Source: Candidatus Edwardsiibacteriota bacterium | Lineage (GTDB): Bacteria > Edwardsbacteria > AC1 > EtOH8 | Reading direction: 5' to 3' | Length of the DNA stretch: 57,468 bases | Assembly (NCBI GenBank): GCA_025453955.1 | Contig: JALOPJ010000003.1 | Span: 1-57,468 of the forward strand | In this document: piece after piece, positions 1-9,450 of the stretch | How positions within the stretch are numbered: position 1 is the first letter of the stretch | How the letters are laid out: every line of letters begins with the position of its first letter | Notes under the pieces: model-generated | Seen by the model: the letters and a program-made list of their open reading frames with translations, nothing else | Databases searched by the model: none | Told to the model about the DNA's origin: nothing | Made by a program: the position numbers and the translations under genes

Positions 1-203
1 GGGCCCTGGATCATGTCGCAGTTGAAGAAGCTGTCGGCGAACACCGCGCAGCCCACCGGGGCGACGCCGACGGTGCGCTCGCGGATGCCCAGCTCGTCCA
101 TGCACTCGGCCACCAGCCGGTGGACGATGCCGTGGCCGCAGCCCGGGCAGTAGCTGAAGTTGATGCCGGTCAGGCTGTCCGGCCGTTTGTTCATCTGCTG
201 CAT
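1..203 (-). CDS. korB: 2-oxoacid:ferredoxin oxidoreductase, beta subunit (5' part only)
   Basis: N-terminal 67 residues of the thiamine-diphosphate-binding subunit of a 2-oxoacid:ferredoxin oxidoreductase, which oxidatively decarboxylates a 2-oxoacid to an acyl-CoA and reduces ferredoxin. The gene runs off the left edge. Visible residues carry the family hallmark YCPGCGHG near residue 19, followed by a helix and the VGCAVF segment that lines the ThDP/Fe-S region in the family. The start ATG shares one base with the korA stop (TGATG), so translation is probably coupled. It is the third gene of a ferredoxin-alpha-beta operon. Substrate choice (2-oxoglutarate, branched 2-oxoacid or pyruvate) cannot be decided from this fragment, so the symbol is provisional. 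Confidence 0.9.
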   Translation of the reverse strand, partial: MQQMNKRPDSLTGINFSYCPGCGHGIVHRLVAECMDELGIRERTVGVAPVGCAVFADSFFNCDMIQG

Positions 204-1408
204 CAGTTACGCCCTCCCTTCCGGCCGCGTTTCACGGGCCGCGCGGTCTTTTTCGGCTTGGCGTTGCGCTTCGTTTTTCGGACCGTGGCCCTGGCGGGCC
301 TGGCGGTTTTCTTCCGCGGGGGAGCGGCCTTCGCCTTCGCGGGTGCCGCGGTCCCCTTGCACGATTTTTCCACGGCCGCGAACACCTCCTCCCCGGACGG
401 GATGCCGGACGGCCGGGCGTAGAGGTCGACCGGGGCGGCGCCGCACACCGCCAGCCGCACGTCGTCCACCAGCTGGCCCATGCTCATCTCGACCACCAGG
501 AATTTTCCGACCCTCTTCGCCAGCTGCGCCAGCTGTTTCGACGGGAACGGCCAGAGGGTGATCGGCCGGAACAGGCCGACCTTCAGCCCCTTGTCGCGGG
601 CCATCTTCAGGGCGGCGCTGGCGATGCGGGACGAGGTGCCGTAGGCCACGATCACCAGGTCGGCGTCGTCGCACTGGGTCGTCTCGTACAGGACCTCGTT
701 CTCCTGCACCCTGCGGTAGCGCTCGATCCGCTTGAGGTTGATCTTCTCCAGCTCGCCCTCGCGCAGGTCGTACGACTTGACGACGCGCTTGCCCCGGCCG
801 GCGCTGTTGCCCAGCGCCCAGTCCGGGGCCGGCAGCGTGGCGGGGTCGACCGGCCGGAACTTGAATTCCACCGGCTCCATCATCTGGCCCAGGATGCCGT
901 CGGCCAGGACCATGGCCGGCATCCGGTACTTCTCGGCCAGCTCGTAGCATTTCTTGGGGAAGTTGCCCATCTCGTCCACCGAGTTGGGGGCCAGCACGAT
1001 CACCCGGTAGTCGCCGTGGCCGCCGCCCCGCACCGACTGGTGGTAGTCGCCCTGGGCCGCGGCGATGTTGCCCAGGCCCGGGCCGCCCCGCACCACGTTG
1101 GCGTAGAAGAACGGCAGGTCGGCGCCGGCGCAGTAGCTGATGCCCTCCTGCTTGAGGCTGATGCCCGGGCTGGAGGACGAGGTCATCGACCGGATGCCGG
1201 TGGCCGCCGCGCCGTAGATCATGTTGATGGCCGCCACCTCGGACTCGGCCTGGACGAACCTGCCGCCCTCGTCGGGCAGCCGCCACGACATGTACTCCGG
1301 GACCTCGTTCTGCGGCGTGATCGGATAGCCGGCGAAGAAGCGGCAGCCGGCGCGGATCGCGCCCTCGGCCAGCGCCTCGTTCCCCTTCATCAGGATGCGT
1401 TCACCCAT
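203..1408 (-). CDS. korA: 2-oxoacid:ferredoxin oxidoreductase, alpha subunit, with basic C-terminal tail
   Basis: 401-residue alpha subunit carrying the pyrimidine-binding and transketolase C-terminal-like domains of the KorA/VorA type. The N-terminal region has the typical [20 protein letters not shown] stretch followed by [12 protein letters not shown], which contributes to cofactor and substrate binding. AAGG AG-type spacing (AAGGAGAT before ATG) supports the start. The family-like part ends near residue 349 ([11 protein letters not shown]). About 50 further residues are almost all Lys, Arg, Ala, Pro and Thr, like histone H1 or AlgP tails, which is not normal for this enzyme. The gene overlaps korB by one base and follows a 2[4Fe-4S] ferredoxin gene, so all three should form one soluble cytoplasmic complex. 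Confidence 0.93.
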   Translation of the reverse strand: MGERILMKGNEALAEGAIRAGCRFFAGYPITPQNEVPEYMSWRLPDEGGRFVQAESEVAAINMIYGAAATGIRSMTSSSSPGISLKQEGISYCAGADLPFFYANVVRGGPGLGNIAAAQGDYHQSVRGGGHGDYRVIVLAPNSVDEMGNFPKKCYELAEKYRMPAMVLADGILGQMMEPVEFKFRPVDPATLPAPDWALGNSAGRGKRVVKSYDLREGELEKINLKRIERYRRVQENEVLYETTQCDDADLVIVAYGTSSRIASAALKMARDKGLKVGLFRPITLWPFPSKQLAQLAKRVGKFLVVEMSMGQLVDDVRLAVCGAAPVDLYARPSGIPSGEEVFAAVEKSCKGTAAPAKAKAAPPRKKTARPARATVRKTKRNAKPKKTARPVKRGRKGGRN

Positions 1409-1457
1409 GTGTCCTATCTCCTTGCGTTGCGTGTTCGGCGGAAACGCGGCCGGCCGC

Positions 1458-1661
1458 TCACTTGAAGACGGTGATGGCCAGGTCCGGGCAGATCTGGGCG
1501 CACAGGCCGCAGCCGATGCAGCAGTCCTGCTTGGCCAGCATGGCCGGGTAGTAGCCGGTGGTGGAGAATTTCTCCGACATGGCGATGCACTGCTTGGGGC
1601 AGGCGGTGACGCACAGCTCGCACCCCTTGCACCGGGCCTCGTCCACTTTGATCTCGGGCAT
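1458..1661 (-). CDS. korD: 2[4Fe-4S] ferredoxin subunit of the 2-oxoacid oxidoreductase
   Basis: Small 67-residue ferredoxin with two complete cluster motifs, CKGCELCVTACP near residue 11 and CCIGCGLCAQICP near residue 46. The start MPEIKVDEARC is chosen over a longer in-frame option because an AGGAG box lies 7-8 bases upstream. It is the first gene of the operon with korA and korB and most likely is the delta subunit that carries electrons away from the thiamine active site. A predicted promoter and a terminator-like hairpin lie in its leader, which suggests that expression of the operon is decided before this gene. Confidence 0.92.
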   Translation of the reverse strand: MPEIKVDEARCKGCELCVTACPKQCIAMSEKFSTTGYYPAMLAKQDCCIGCGLCAQICPDLAITVFK

Positions 1662-1713
1662 GTCTGGGCTCCTGTTATGTATGAAAACTAGGTATGACGC
1701 CGGCAAAGAAAAA

Positions 1714-1764
1714 CACAGAGGACATATGGATCAGCTGTCGGTGACGACTGATATGTGCTCTGTG
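1714..1764 (-). promoter_or_regulatory. Terminator-like hairpin in the leader of the ferredoxin-korAB operon
   Basis: Inverted repeat: arm CACAGAGGACATAT (1714-1727) pairs with ATATGTGCTCTGTG (1751-1764) with one mismatch, and an inner TCAG/CTGA pair extends it. Read on the minus strand it is followed at once by TTTTTCTTT (1705-1713). It lies about 50 bases upstream of the ferredoxin start and downstream of a good promoter, so it resembles a transcription attenuator. It could also be a back-up terminator for upstream tRNA-Gly. Confidence 0.6.
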
Positions 1765-1784
1765 GTGCGCATGATCGGACATGT

Positions 1785-1813
1785 ATTCTAACAGAAATCA
1801 ACGGCATTTGCAA
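1785..1813 (-). promoter_or_regulatory. Sigma70-type promoter of the ferredoxin-korAB operon
   Basis: On the minus strand TTGCAA (1808-1813) and TAGAAT (1785-1790) are separated by exactly 17 bases. The predicted start near 1778 gives a leader of about 117 bases that contains the hairpin at 1714-1764. Confidence 0.6.
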
Positions 1814-1983
1814 GGGGAAACGGACTGCCGGGATCCAGGACGGCCGTCCATGATGGAAGTAACGCTTGAAGATCAAGCGCATATTTTTTAAAACGAGCGA
1901 ACATCATCGTATTCCAGATGGTTGTGCGCTTGTTATCGTGAAGATTGCCAGCCAATCGCTCAACGGCAATGCCGAGTACGCGT

Positions 1984-2018
1984 AAAAAAACACCCTCCCT
2001 CGGTGCCGAGGGAGGGTG
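1984..2018 (-). terminator. Rho-independent terminator after tRNA-Gly
   Basis: Perfect 13-bp inverted repeat (CACCCTCCCTCGG at 1991-2003, partner at 2006-2018) with a two-base gap, followed on the minus strand by seven T (1984-1990). It sits 15 bases after the tRNA 3' end. Confidence 0.9.
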
Positions 2019-2032
2019 ACGCCGATTGTCGA

Positions 2033-2107
2033 TGGAGCGGGTGATGGGAATCGGACCCACAATATTCAGCTTGGGAAGCTGACGTTCTACCACTGAACTA
2101 CACCCGC
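2033..2107 (-). tRNA. tRNA-Gly (anticodon CCC)
   Basis: Full cloverleaf on the minus strand: 7-bp acceptor stem GCGGGTG/CACCCGC, D arm GTTC..GAAC, anticodon stem TCAGC/GCTGA with loop TTCCCAA (anticodon CCC), T arm with GGTCCGATTCC, and CCA encoded at 2033-2035. A strong terminator follows. Confidence 0.95.
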
Positions 2108-2253
2108 ATGTTCCTATTGTACCTCATTTTGATCCCGATGTCAAGCACATCGTCGCGCAACAGTACCGGCATCGCCCGGGGCGTCACCCGATCCGTCGCT
2201 GGTCCGATCTCGTCTCTGCACGTCAGGGAACCAACCACCAGCCGAGATCGCTC

Positions 2254-4266
2254 TCAGGATACCATAATCCGGAAATTGGGGAAATGCGTGGCATTGTACT
2301 CGTTGTTCCCTGCCGGATTCTGGGCGAACCCCGCGGTCCCGGTCAGCGCCATGCAGCAGTACACCACATATTCCCCGGCGTCGCCCGGCGCCTTGATGTC
2401 GTCGCGGAGCGACACCGATTCGTTCGGGTGCACCGGCCCGGGGAGAGGAATGTTCGAATACGCGACATATCTGGTGAGGTCCTCGGCCCGGGACCAGATG
2501 CACTGGAAAATGTACTGGCCGCGTCTCTCCGCGCGTGTCTTGCTGACGCTCAGCCACGGGTTCCGTCCGGTATTCGTGACCCGGACGCTGATCCTGACGG
2601 TCCCCCGAGCCGGCACCGCGGTCGGTGATACCTCCAGGACCTCGATGGCGGCCCGGTTGCCGCGACCCATCCGCTTGGGGAAGCGCTTGATTCCGTGGCC
2701 GGGGAGCTTGATGCCAAGGGTGGCGACCTTCTTGGTCAGGCCCATCCGGGTCAGGCCCAGCCGGGCGGCGGTGGCGGTGACGTTGAAGGCGTTGGCCTGC
2801 AGCGCCGCGGCCACCAGGGCCCGCTCGTGCAGCCGCACCATCTCCTTGAGCTTGCCCTCCCGCAGCGCCAGCGTGCCGTGGATGATGTCGCCCGGCAGCA
2901 GCTCCGGCCCGATCTCCCCGGCGGGGTCCTGGGCCAGCGCGTACTGCACCGCCTTCTCCAGCTCCCGCACGTTCCCCGGCCAGCGGAAATTGTGCAGCAC
3001 CGCCAGCGCCTGCGGCGCGAACCGGTGGTCCTTGCCATGGCCGTATTTCTTGAGGAACAGCTCCAGCAGCCCGTCGAAGTGCTTCATCCGCTCCCGCAGG
3101 GGCGGCAGGTTGAGCGTCGCCCCCTTCAGCCGGTAGAACAGGTCCTCCCGGAACTGGCCCTTCTCCACCATCGCCCGCAGGTCCCGGTTGGTGCAGGCGA
3201 TCACCCGCACGTTCACCGGCTTGGGCTTGCGGGCCCCGATCCGCATCACCATCTGGTCGTTCAGGATCCGCAGCAGCTTGGGCTGCATCGCCAGCGGCAG
3301 CTCCGAGATCTCGTCCAGCATGATCGTCCCGCCGTCCGCCAGCTCGAACTTGCCCGCCCGGCCCTCGCTCTTGGCCCCGGTGAACGACCCCGGCTCGTAG
3401 CCGAACAGCTCGCTCTCCACCAGGTGCTCCGGCAGCGCCGTGCAGTCGATCACCACGAACGGCCCCTTGGCCCGCACCGACGAGTAGTGCACCGCCCGCG
3501 CCATCACCTCCTTGCCCGTCCCGCTCTCCCCGGTCACCAGGAACGACAGGTCCGAGTTGGCCAGCACCATCGCCTGCCGCCGCAGTTCCGGCCCCACCCC
3601 CGCCAGCGCGTCCAGGTCGGTCGCCGACAGCGACTCCTGCCGGATGAACCGCAGCGTCTCCCGCTTCTCCTCCTCCAGCACCACGATCACCTTGTCGCTC
3701 TGGTGGTAGGCGCTGGCCAGCAGGTGCAGCTCGTCGTCGCCGGTGCGGAACAGCACCTCCTTCTTGTACGCCGGGTAGCGCCAGAAGTCCGCCGGCGCGA
3801 ACTCCCCCAGGTTCCCCACCGTCCAGTACCGGGCCTGCCCCGCGTGCAGCCCCACCCGCAGCATCACCTTGGCCGCGCTGTTGAGGTACAGCACCGCGCC
3901 GTTGGCGTCCAGCAGCACCACCCCCTCGCTCATGTTGTCCATGATGAAGAACCGGAACTCGTCCTCCACCTGCACCCGCTCCCAGTCCAGCACCAGCACG
4001 ATCCCCTCCGCCGCGTGGTGGGTCGTGGCCAGGCACTGCAGCTCCACCCCGTTGCGCCGTACCATCACGTCCGTCTTCGACAGCGTTTCCCGCCAGAATT
4101 TCACGGGGTACAGCTCGGCCAGCTCGTCCAGCGGCTTGCCGACGTCCCCGTCCGCCAGGTCCAGGTGCTGCCGCGCCGCCGGATTGGCGTACTTGATCAC
4201 GCCGCCCTTCTCCAACAGCACAATACCCTTCGCCAATGCGTCCAGAATGATCTTGCAGTCCTGCAT
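2254..4266 (-). CDS. Sigma54-dependent enhancer-binding protein with two PAS domains and a C-terminal Ig-like domain
   Basis: 670-residue transcription activator that would hydrolyse ATP to open sigma54-RNA polymerase complexes. Order: PAS-like sensor (about 1-100), second PAS (105-200), AAA+ domain (225-465) with Walker A GESGTGKE (247-254), sigma54-contacting loop GSFTGA (a GAFTGA variant, 293-298), Walker B GGTIMLDEI and WPGNVRELE, then a Fis-type helix-turn-helix (475-520). Instead of ending there it continues for about 130 residues (540-670) with a predicted beta-sandwich: VTNTGRNPW, a Pro-Gly segment, then APGDAGEYVVYC, reminiscent of NBR1-type or CARDB Ig-like domains. The signal sensed is unknown. 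Its upstream region holds a -24/-12 promoter and palindromes, suggesting autoactivation. The left neighbour is tRNA-Gly and the right neighbour the cyclase. Confidence 0.9.
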   Translation of the reverse strand: MQDCKIILDALAKGIVLLEKGGVIKYANPAARQHLDLADGDVGKPLDELAELYPVKFWRETLSKTDVMVRRNGVELQCLATTHHAAEGIVLVLDWERVQVEDEFRFFIMDNMSEGVVLLDANGAVLYLNSAAKVMLRVGLHAGQARYWTVGNLGEFAPADFWRYPAYKKEVLFRTGDDELHLLASAYHQSDKVIVVLEEEKRETLRFIRQESLSATDLDALAGVGPELRRQAMVLANSDLSFLVTGESGTGKEVMARAVHYSSVRAKGPFVVIDCTALPEHLVESELFGYEPGSFTGAKSEGRAGKFELADGGTIMLDEISELPLAMQPKLLRILNDQMVMRIGARKPKPVNVRVIACTNRDLRAMVEKGQFREDLFYRLKGATLNLPPLRERMKHFDGLLELFLKKYGHGKDHRFAPQALAVLHNFRWPGNVRELEKAVQYALAQDPAGEIGPELLPGDIIHGTLALREGKLKEMVRLHERALVAAALQANAFNVTATAARLGLTRMGLTKKVATLGIKLPGHGIKRFPKRMGRGNRAAIEVLEVSPTAVPARGTVRISVRVTNTGRNPWLSVSKTRAERRGQYIFQCIWSRAEDLTRYVAYSNIPLPGPVHPNESVSLRDDIKAPGDAGEYVVYCCMALTGTAGFAQNPAGNNEYNATHFPNFRIMVS

Positions 4267-4318
4267 GGTATACTTGCCTGCTTAAAATGGATTCCGTGAA
4301 TGATATGCAACTAATATT

Positions 4319-4334
4319 AGCAATAATAATGCCA
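4319..4334 (-). promoter_or_regulatory. Sigma54 (-24/-12) promoter of the enhancer-binding protein gene
   Basis: Minus-strand TGGCA (4330-4334) and TTGCT (4319-4323) place the invariant GG and GC exactly 12 bases apart, as in TGGCAC-N5-TTGCA. Transcription would start near 4308, about 42 bases before the ATG at 4266. The downstream product is itself a sigma54 activator. Confidence 0.7.
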
Positions 4335-4414
4335 AGATGATACTTTTGTTTATCGACATGTAATACATTATATATCAATCGAATAGGTTGGTAATCGCCG
4401 TCTATAAGCAACAT

Positions 4415-4471
4415 TTGTTAACAATGATAATTATAAAAAATTGTAACAATCCAATTGTGTTAACTTAACAA
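4415..4471. promoter_or_regulatory. Candidate upstream activator sites
   Basis: Palindrome TTGTTAACAA (4415-4424), the related TTGTAACAA (4441-4449) and an imperfect dyad TTGTGTTAACTTAACAA (4455-4471). They lie about 105-165 bases upstream of the predicted sigma54 start, the usual distance for enhancer-binding sites. Binding is inferred from position only. Confidence 0.4.
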
Positions 4472-4585
4472 ACGTATTTTCAATATCTTATGCATTATGA
4501 CAAAAGATAACATTAGTATACTTAAGTAATGCAATTCAGTGACATGTGCTGTCATATATATTATATTCTGCAATGTGTACAGTAA

Positions 4586-4613
4586 AAAGCGGCATGCTTG
4601 CGCATGCCGCTTT
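4586..4613 (-). terminator. Terminator of the cyclase gene
   Basis: Perfect 12-bp arms AAAGCGGCATGC / GCATGCCGCTTT with loop TTGC, ending on the minus strand in a short T run. It begins 15 bases after the cyclase stop codon. Confidence 0.85.
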
Positions 4614-4627
4614 AGGCAACCGTGTAA

Positions 4628-7534
4628 TTATTTCTTCTCAGCCTGGGCTTGTTTCTCCTTCTCGGCCTTCTCCGCCTCCTCGGCCTCCTTGATCTGCCGC
4701 TCCAGCTCGGGCAGGATGCCGGCCTCGACCATCTTGTCGAACACCTCCAGCGCCCGGTCGTAGTGGGCCAGCGCCTCCTGGTTGGCGTAGGCCTTCTTGG
4801 CCTTGTCGCCGGCCTCGACCGAGTAGTAGAACGCCGGCACCCAGTTCTGGGCGTAGTAGTAGTGGTGGGCCAGGATGCCCAGCACGTCGTCGATGGCCTT
4901 CTCGTTGGTCTGCTCCAGGTGGTCGCCGATGCTGTTGTGCAGCTCGCGGCGGCGGGAGAAGGCCAGGCTCTCGTAGGCCACCTCCTGGGTCATGATGTGC
5001 TTGAAGATGTACTGCTGGGGCTGCTCGGACAGGATCAGGTCGAACCGGTTGAGCTCCTTGAGGTGGTCGGACAGCACCGTGCGCTTGGAGTAGATGGCCT
5101 CCAGCACGCCGTAGCCGAAGTGCCGGCCGATCACCGACGCCACCTGCAGCACGTCCTTGGTCTCGGGCGCCAGGTGGTCGATGCGGCTCATGATCACGCC
5201 CTGCACCGTGTCCGGGATGTGGACGTTCCTGACCTCCTGCACCGCCACCTGCCACTTGCCGTCCTTCTCCACCACCACCTTCTGCTCGATCAGCGACTTG
5301 ATCACCTCCTCGACGAAGAACGGGTTGCCCTGCGATTTCTTGAGGATCAGCTCCTCCAGCTCCTTGGGCATGCCCTCGATCGCCAGCAGGGTCCGCACCA
5401 GCTCGATGCTCTCCTCGGGCGACAGCTCCTTGAGCTGGATGTCGCTGAAGTACTCCTTGGTCTGGAACTCGTGCTTGGCGTCCAGCGGCCGGTAGAGCAG
5501 CGCCAGCAGGATGGCCTTGTCCCCGATGTTGCGGGCCACGTAGTTGAGCAGCGCCAGCGAGGCGTTGTCGGCCCAGTGCAGGTCCTCGATCACCAGCAGC
5601 AGCGGCTCCTGGGTGGCGCCCCAGGCCAGGATGTCCAGCACCAGGTCGAACAGGCGCTGCTGCCGCAGCTTGGGGTCGAGCGACTTGGTGAGGCCGGTCT
5701 CGGGGATCCAGACCCCGACCAGCTCGCCCACGATCGGCGCCCAGTCCTTGAGGGCCGGGTCGATCACCCCCAGCATCTTCTCGATCTTGGCCGCCTTCTC
5801 CTCCATGGTCGCCAGCTTCTTGGTGCCGAGGTAGCCCTCGAACAGGTCGGCCCACGGCAGGTAGGAGATGGCCGTGCCGTAGGACTGGCAGTTGCCGCCG
5901 AACATGCTGTAGCCGTGCTCCAGCCACAGCTGGGCCAGCTCCCGGCCCAGCCGCGACTTGCCGATGCCGGGCTCGCCCACCACCGCCACCACCTGGCCCT
6001 TGCCGGCGATCACCTTGTCGATCGACTGGGTCAGCACCTGCTTCTCCTGCCGGCGGCCGACCATCGACTTCGACTCCGACACCCACCGCCCGAAGATGCT
6101 GTCGGCCGCGGCCGCCTTCCGCACCACCTGGTAGATGGCCACCGGCAGCGATTTGCCCTTGAACTCGCGCTCGCCCAGGGCCGCCACCTCGAACTTGCCG
6201 GCCGTCTTGCGGTTGACCGCCGCCGTCACCAGCAGCTGCTCCTCGCCGGACTGCGACATCAGCCGGGCGGCCAGGTTGACCTCGTCGCCCATCACGGTGA
6301 ACTCGCGGCGCCGGGCCGAGCCGATGGTCCCGGCGAAGACGTAGCCGCTGTTGATGCCGAAGCGGTGCTTGACGCCGCCGAACTTGAACTCCTCGTGCCC
6401 CAGCATCTCCAGGGCGCACAGCACCGCCCGCTCGTCGTTGTTCTCGTAGGTGATGGGCGCGCCGAACAGGATCAGCGCCCGCTGCCCGGTGGCCGAGAAG
6501 TCGATCTTGTTGATGGTGCCGCCGTACTTCTCCACCGCGTCCTGCAGCACCGCGAAGTAGTTCTGGATCTTGGAGACGGCCTGGGGGTCGCCGTCGAAGT
6601 CCAGCCCCCACAGGTTGAGGAACAGCGCCGTCACCCGGCGGTGCTCGCCGAAGGTGCCCATCCCCTTGGGGTCGGCCACGATCTTCTGCATCACCCAGGG
6701 CGACAGGTAGGGCCGCATCAGCTCCATCTCGGTCACCAGGGCCTCCAGGTCCCGCGGCGCCGCGATGTCGCCGGCCGCCGCCGCCGCCACCTCCGCCGTG
6801 ATGCCGCTGAACCGGAAGGCGCCCTCGCCCTTGGGCTCGGCGGCGATGGCGGGGCCGGCCGCGGCGCGCAGCTCGGCGCTGATCAGGATCTCGCCGATCT
6901 CGGCGGTGTCCTCGATCGCGGAGACCCGGTTGGTGACGGAGCCGGCGACCATGTAGTACGACCCCTTGGCGGAGCCGCCCAGGCGCGAGGCCAGCGCCGC
7001 GCCGCAGTGCAGCGCCAGGTGCAGGTTGAGGTTGAACACGCCGGCCGAGGTCTTGACCTCGGTGAAGTTCTTGACGAAGTCCCGGATCTCCTGCGCCGCC
7101 TTCAGCGCCCGCAGCTGGTGGGACGACCGCTCGCCCGGCAGCGGCGAGAAGCTGATCGACAGCGCGTCGCCGATGAAGCAGATCACGTCGCCGCCGTAGT
7201 TCCCGACGATCTTGATGATCGGCGAGAAGTAGCTGTTGATGATGCCGGTGACCTCCTCGGCGCCCTCCTTGCCGATGCGCGACAGCCGCTCCGACAGGGT
7301 GGTGAACCCGGTGACGTCGGCCAGCATCAGCGTCTGGTCGGACCGGACGCCCCGCTCCAGCTGGGACTGGCCGGTCCTGACGCCGCGCGGCATGTAGGCG
7401 GCCATCGAGGTGTAGATGTCCGTCAGGTGCGGCAGGACCTGCTCCGTGGCGGCGGGGTCGAGCGCGCCGGACGCCGCCTTGGCCGCCGTCTCCGACGGCA
7501 GGTATATCCGCAGGATTTCCTGGCTGTGCTTCAT
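4628..7534 (-). CDS. Class III nucleotide cyclase fused to a large AAA/NACHT-like ATPase (soluble adenylyl cyclase-like)
   Basis: 968-residue cytoplasmic protein. Cyclase domain 1 (about 65-225) has the metal-binding pattern LADVTGF (D73) and GGDVICF (D116) but lacks the Asn-x3-Arg transition-state motif. Cyclase domain 2 (about 297-470) has lost the first Asp (LFLNLWGLDF) but keeps MGDEVNLAARLM. Together they could form one active and one degenerate site, as in mammalian soluble adenylyl cyclase. An ATPase domain follows with Walker A GEPGIGKSRL (about 520) and Walker B LLLVIEDLHWAD, then a helical TPR-like region and a Lys/Glu/Ala-rich tail. Product probably cAMP, by family. It has its own 17-bp-spaced promoter and a strong terminator, so it is monocistronic. 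Signal and effector are not visible. Confidence 0.9.
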   Translation of the reverse strand: MKHSQEILRIYLPSETAAKAASGALDPAATEQVLPHLTDIYTSMAAYMPRGVRTGQSQLERGVRSDQTLMLADVTGFTTLSERLSRIGKEGAEEVTGIINSYFSPIIKIVGNYGGDVICFIGDALSISFSPLPGERSSHQLRALKAAQEIRDFVKNFTEVKTSAGVFNLNLHLALHCGAALASRLGGSAKGSYYMVAGSVTNRVSAIEDTAEIGEILISAELRAAAGPAIAAEPKGEGAFRFSGITAEVAAAAAGDIAAPRDLEALVTEMELMRPYLSPWVMQKIVADPKGMGTFGEHRRVTALFLNLWGLDFDGDPQAVSKIQNYFAVLQDAVEKYGGTINKIDFSATGQRALILFGAPITYENNDERAVLCALEMLGHEEFKFGGVKHRFGINSGYVFAGTIGSARRREFTVMGDEVNLAARLMSQSGEEQLLVTAAVNRKTAGKFEVAALGEREFKGKSLPVAIYQVVRKAAAADSIFGRWVSESKSMVGRRQEKQVLTQSIDKVIAGKGQVVAVVGEPGIGKSRLGRELAQLWLEHGYSMFGGNCQSYGTAISYLPWADLFEGYLGTKKLATMEEKAAKIEKMLGVIDPALKDWAPIVGELVGVWIPETGLTKSLDPKLRQQRLFDLVLDILAWGATQEPLLLVIEDLHWADNASLALLNYVARNIGDKAILLALLYRPLDAKHEFQTKEYFSDIQLKELSPEESIELVRTLLAIEGMPKELEELILKKSQGNPFFVEEVIKSLIEQKVVVEKDGKWQVAVQEVRNVHIPDTVQGVIMSRIDHLAPETKDVLQVASVIGRHFGYGVLEAIYSKRTVLSDHLKELNRFDLILSEQPQQYIFKHIMTQEVAYESLAFSRRRELHNSIGDHLEQTNEKAIDDVLGILAHHYYYAQNWVPAFYYSVEAGDKAKKAYANQEALAHYDRALEVFDKMVEAGILPELERQIKEAEEAEKAEKEKQAQAEKK

Positions 7535-7561
7535 CGTCCCCTCGTTGGTGGTGTTGACCGA

Positions 7562-7590
7562 ATTGTAGTACGAAACCGGGGAAATTGCAA
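7562..7590 (-). promoter_or_regulatory. Promoter of the cyclase gene
   Basis: TTGCAA (7585-7590), 17-base spacer, TACAAT (7562-7567) on the minus strand. The predicted start near 7555 leaves about 20 bases before the ATG at 7534, which has a GAGGGG box. Confidence 0.6.
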
Positions 7591-7613
7591 GGGGGAATCG
7601 TCCCCGCGGCGGC

Positions 7614-9446
<1,833 letters not shown>

Positions 9447-9450
9447 GGCG

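Larger units (their letters stand above)
4267..4627. other. AT-rich intergenic regulatory region
   Basis: About 360 bases, far richer in A/T than either flank, with no supported gene. It holds the sigma54 promoter (4319-4334), TTGTTAACAA-type palindromes (4415-4471) and the cyclase terminator (4586-4613). Nothing else is recognised. Confidence 0.7.

Noticed and set aside
2695-4299. Long plus-strand open frames opposite the sigma54 activator, cyclase and glmS genes
   Set aside because: They are shadows caused by high GC at third positions; their translations are low-complexity His/Arg/Val/Gly-rich and match no family, whereas the opposite strand has clear domains.
4267-4627. Replication origin
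   Set aside because: It is A/T-rich, but no DnaA-box cluster and no dnaA, dnaN, gidA or similar genes are near; a promoter/enhancer region explains it better.
9447-9450. glmS ribozyme upstream of glmS
   Set aside because: Only 4 bases separate glmM and glmS, so there is no room for the ribozyme.
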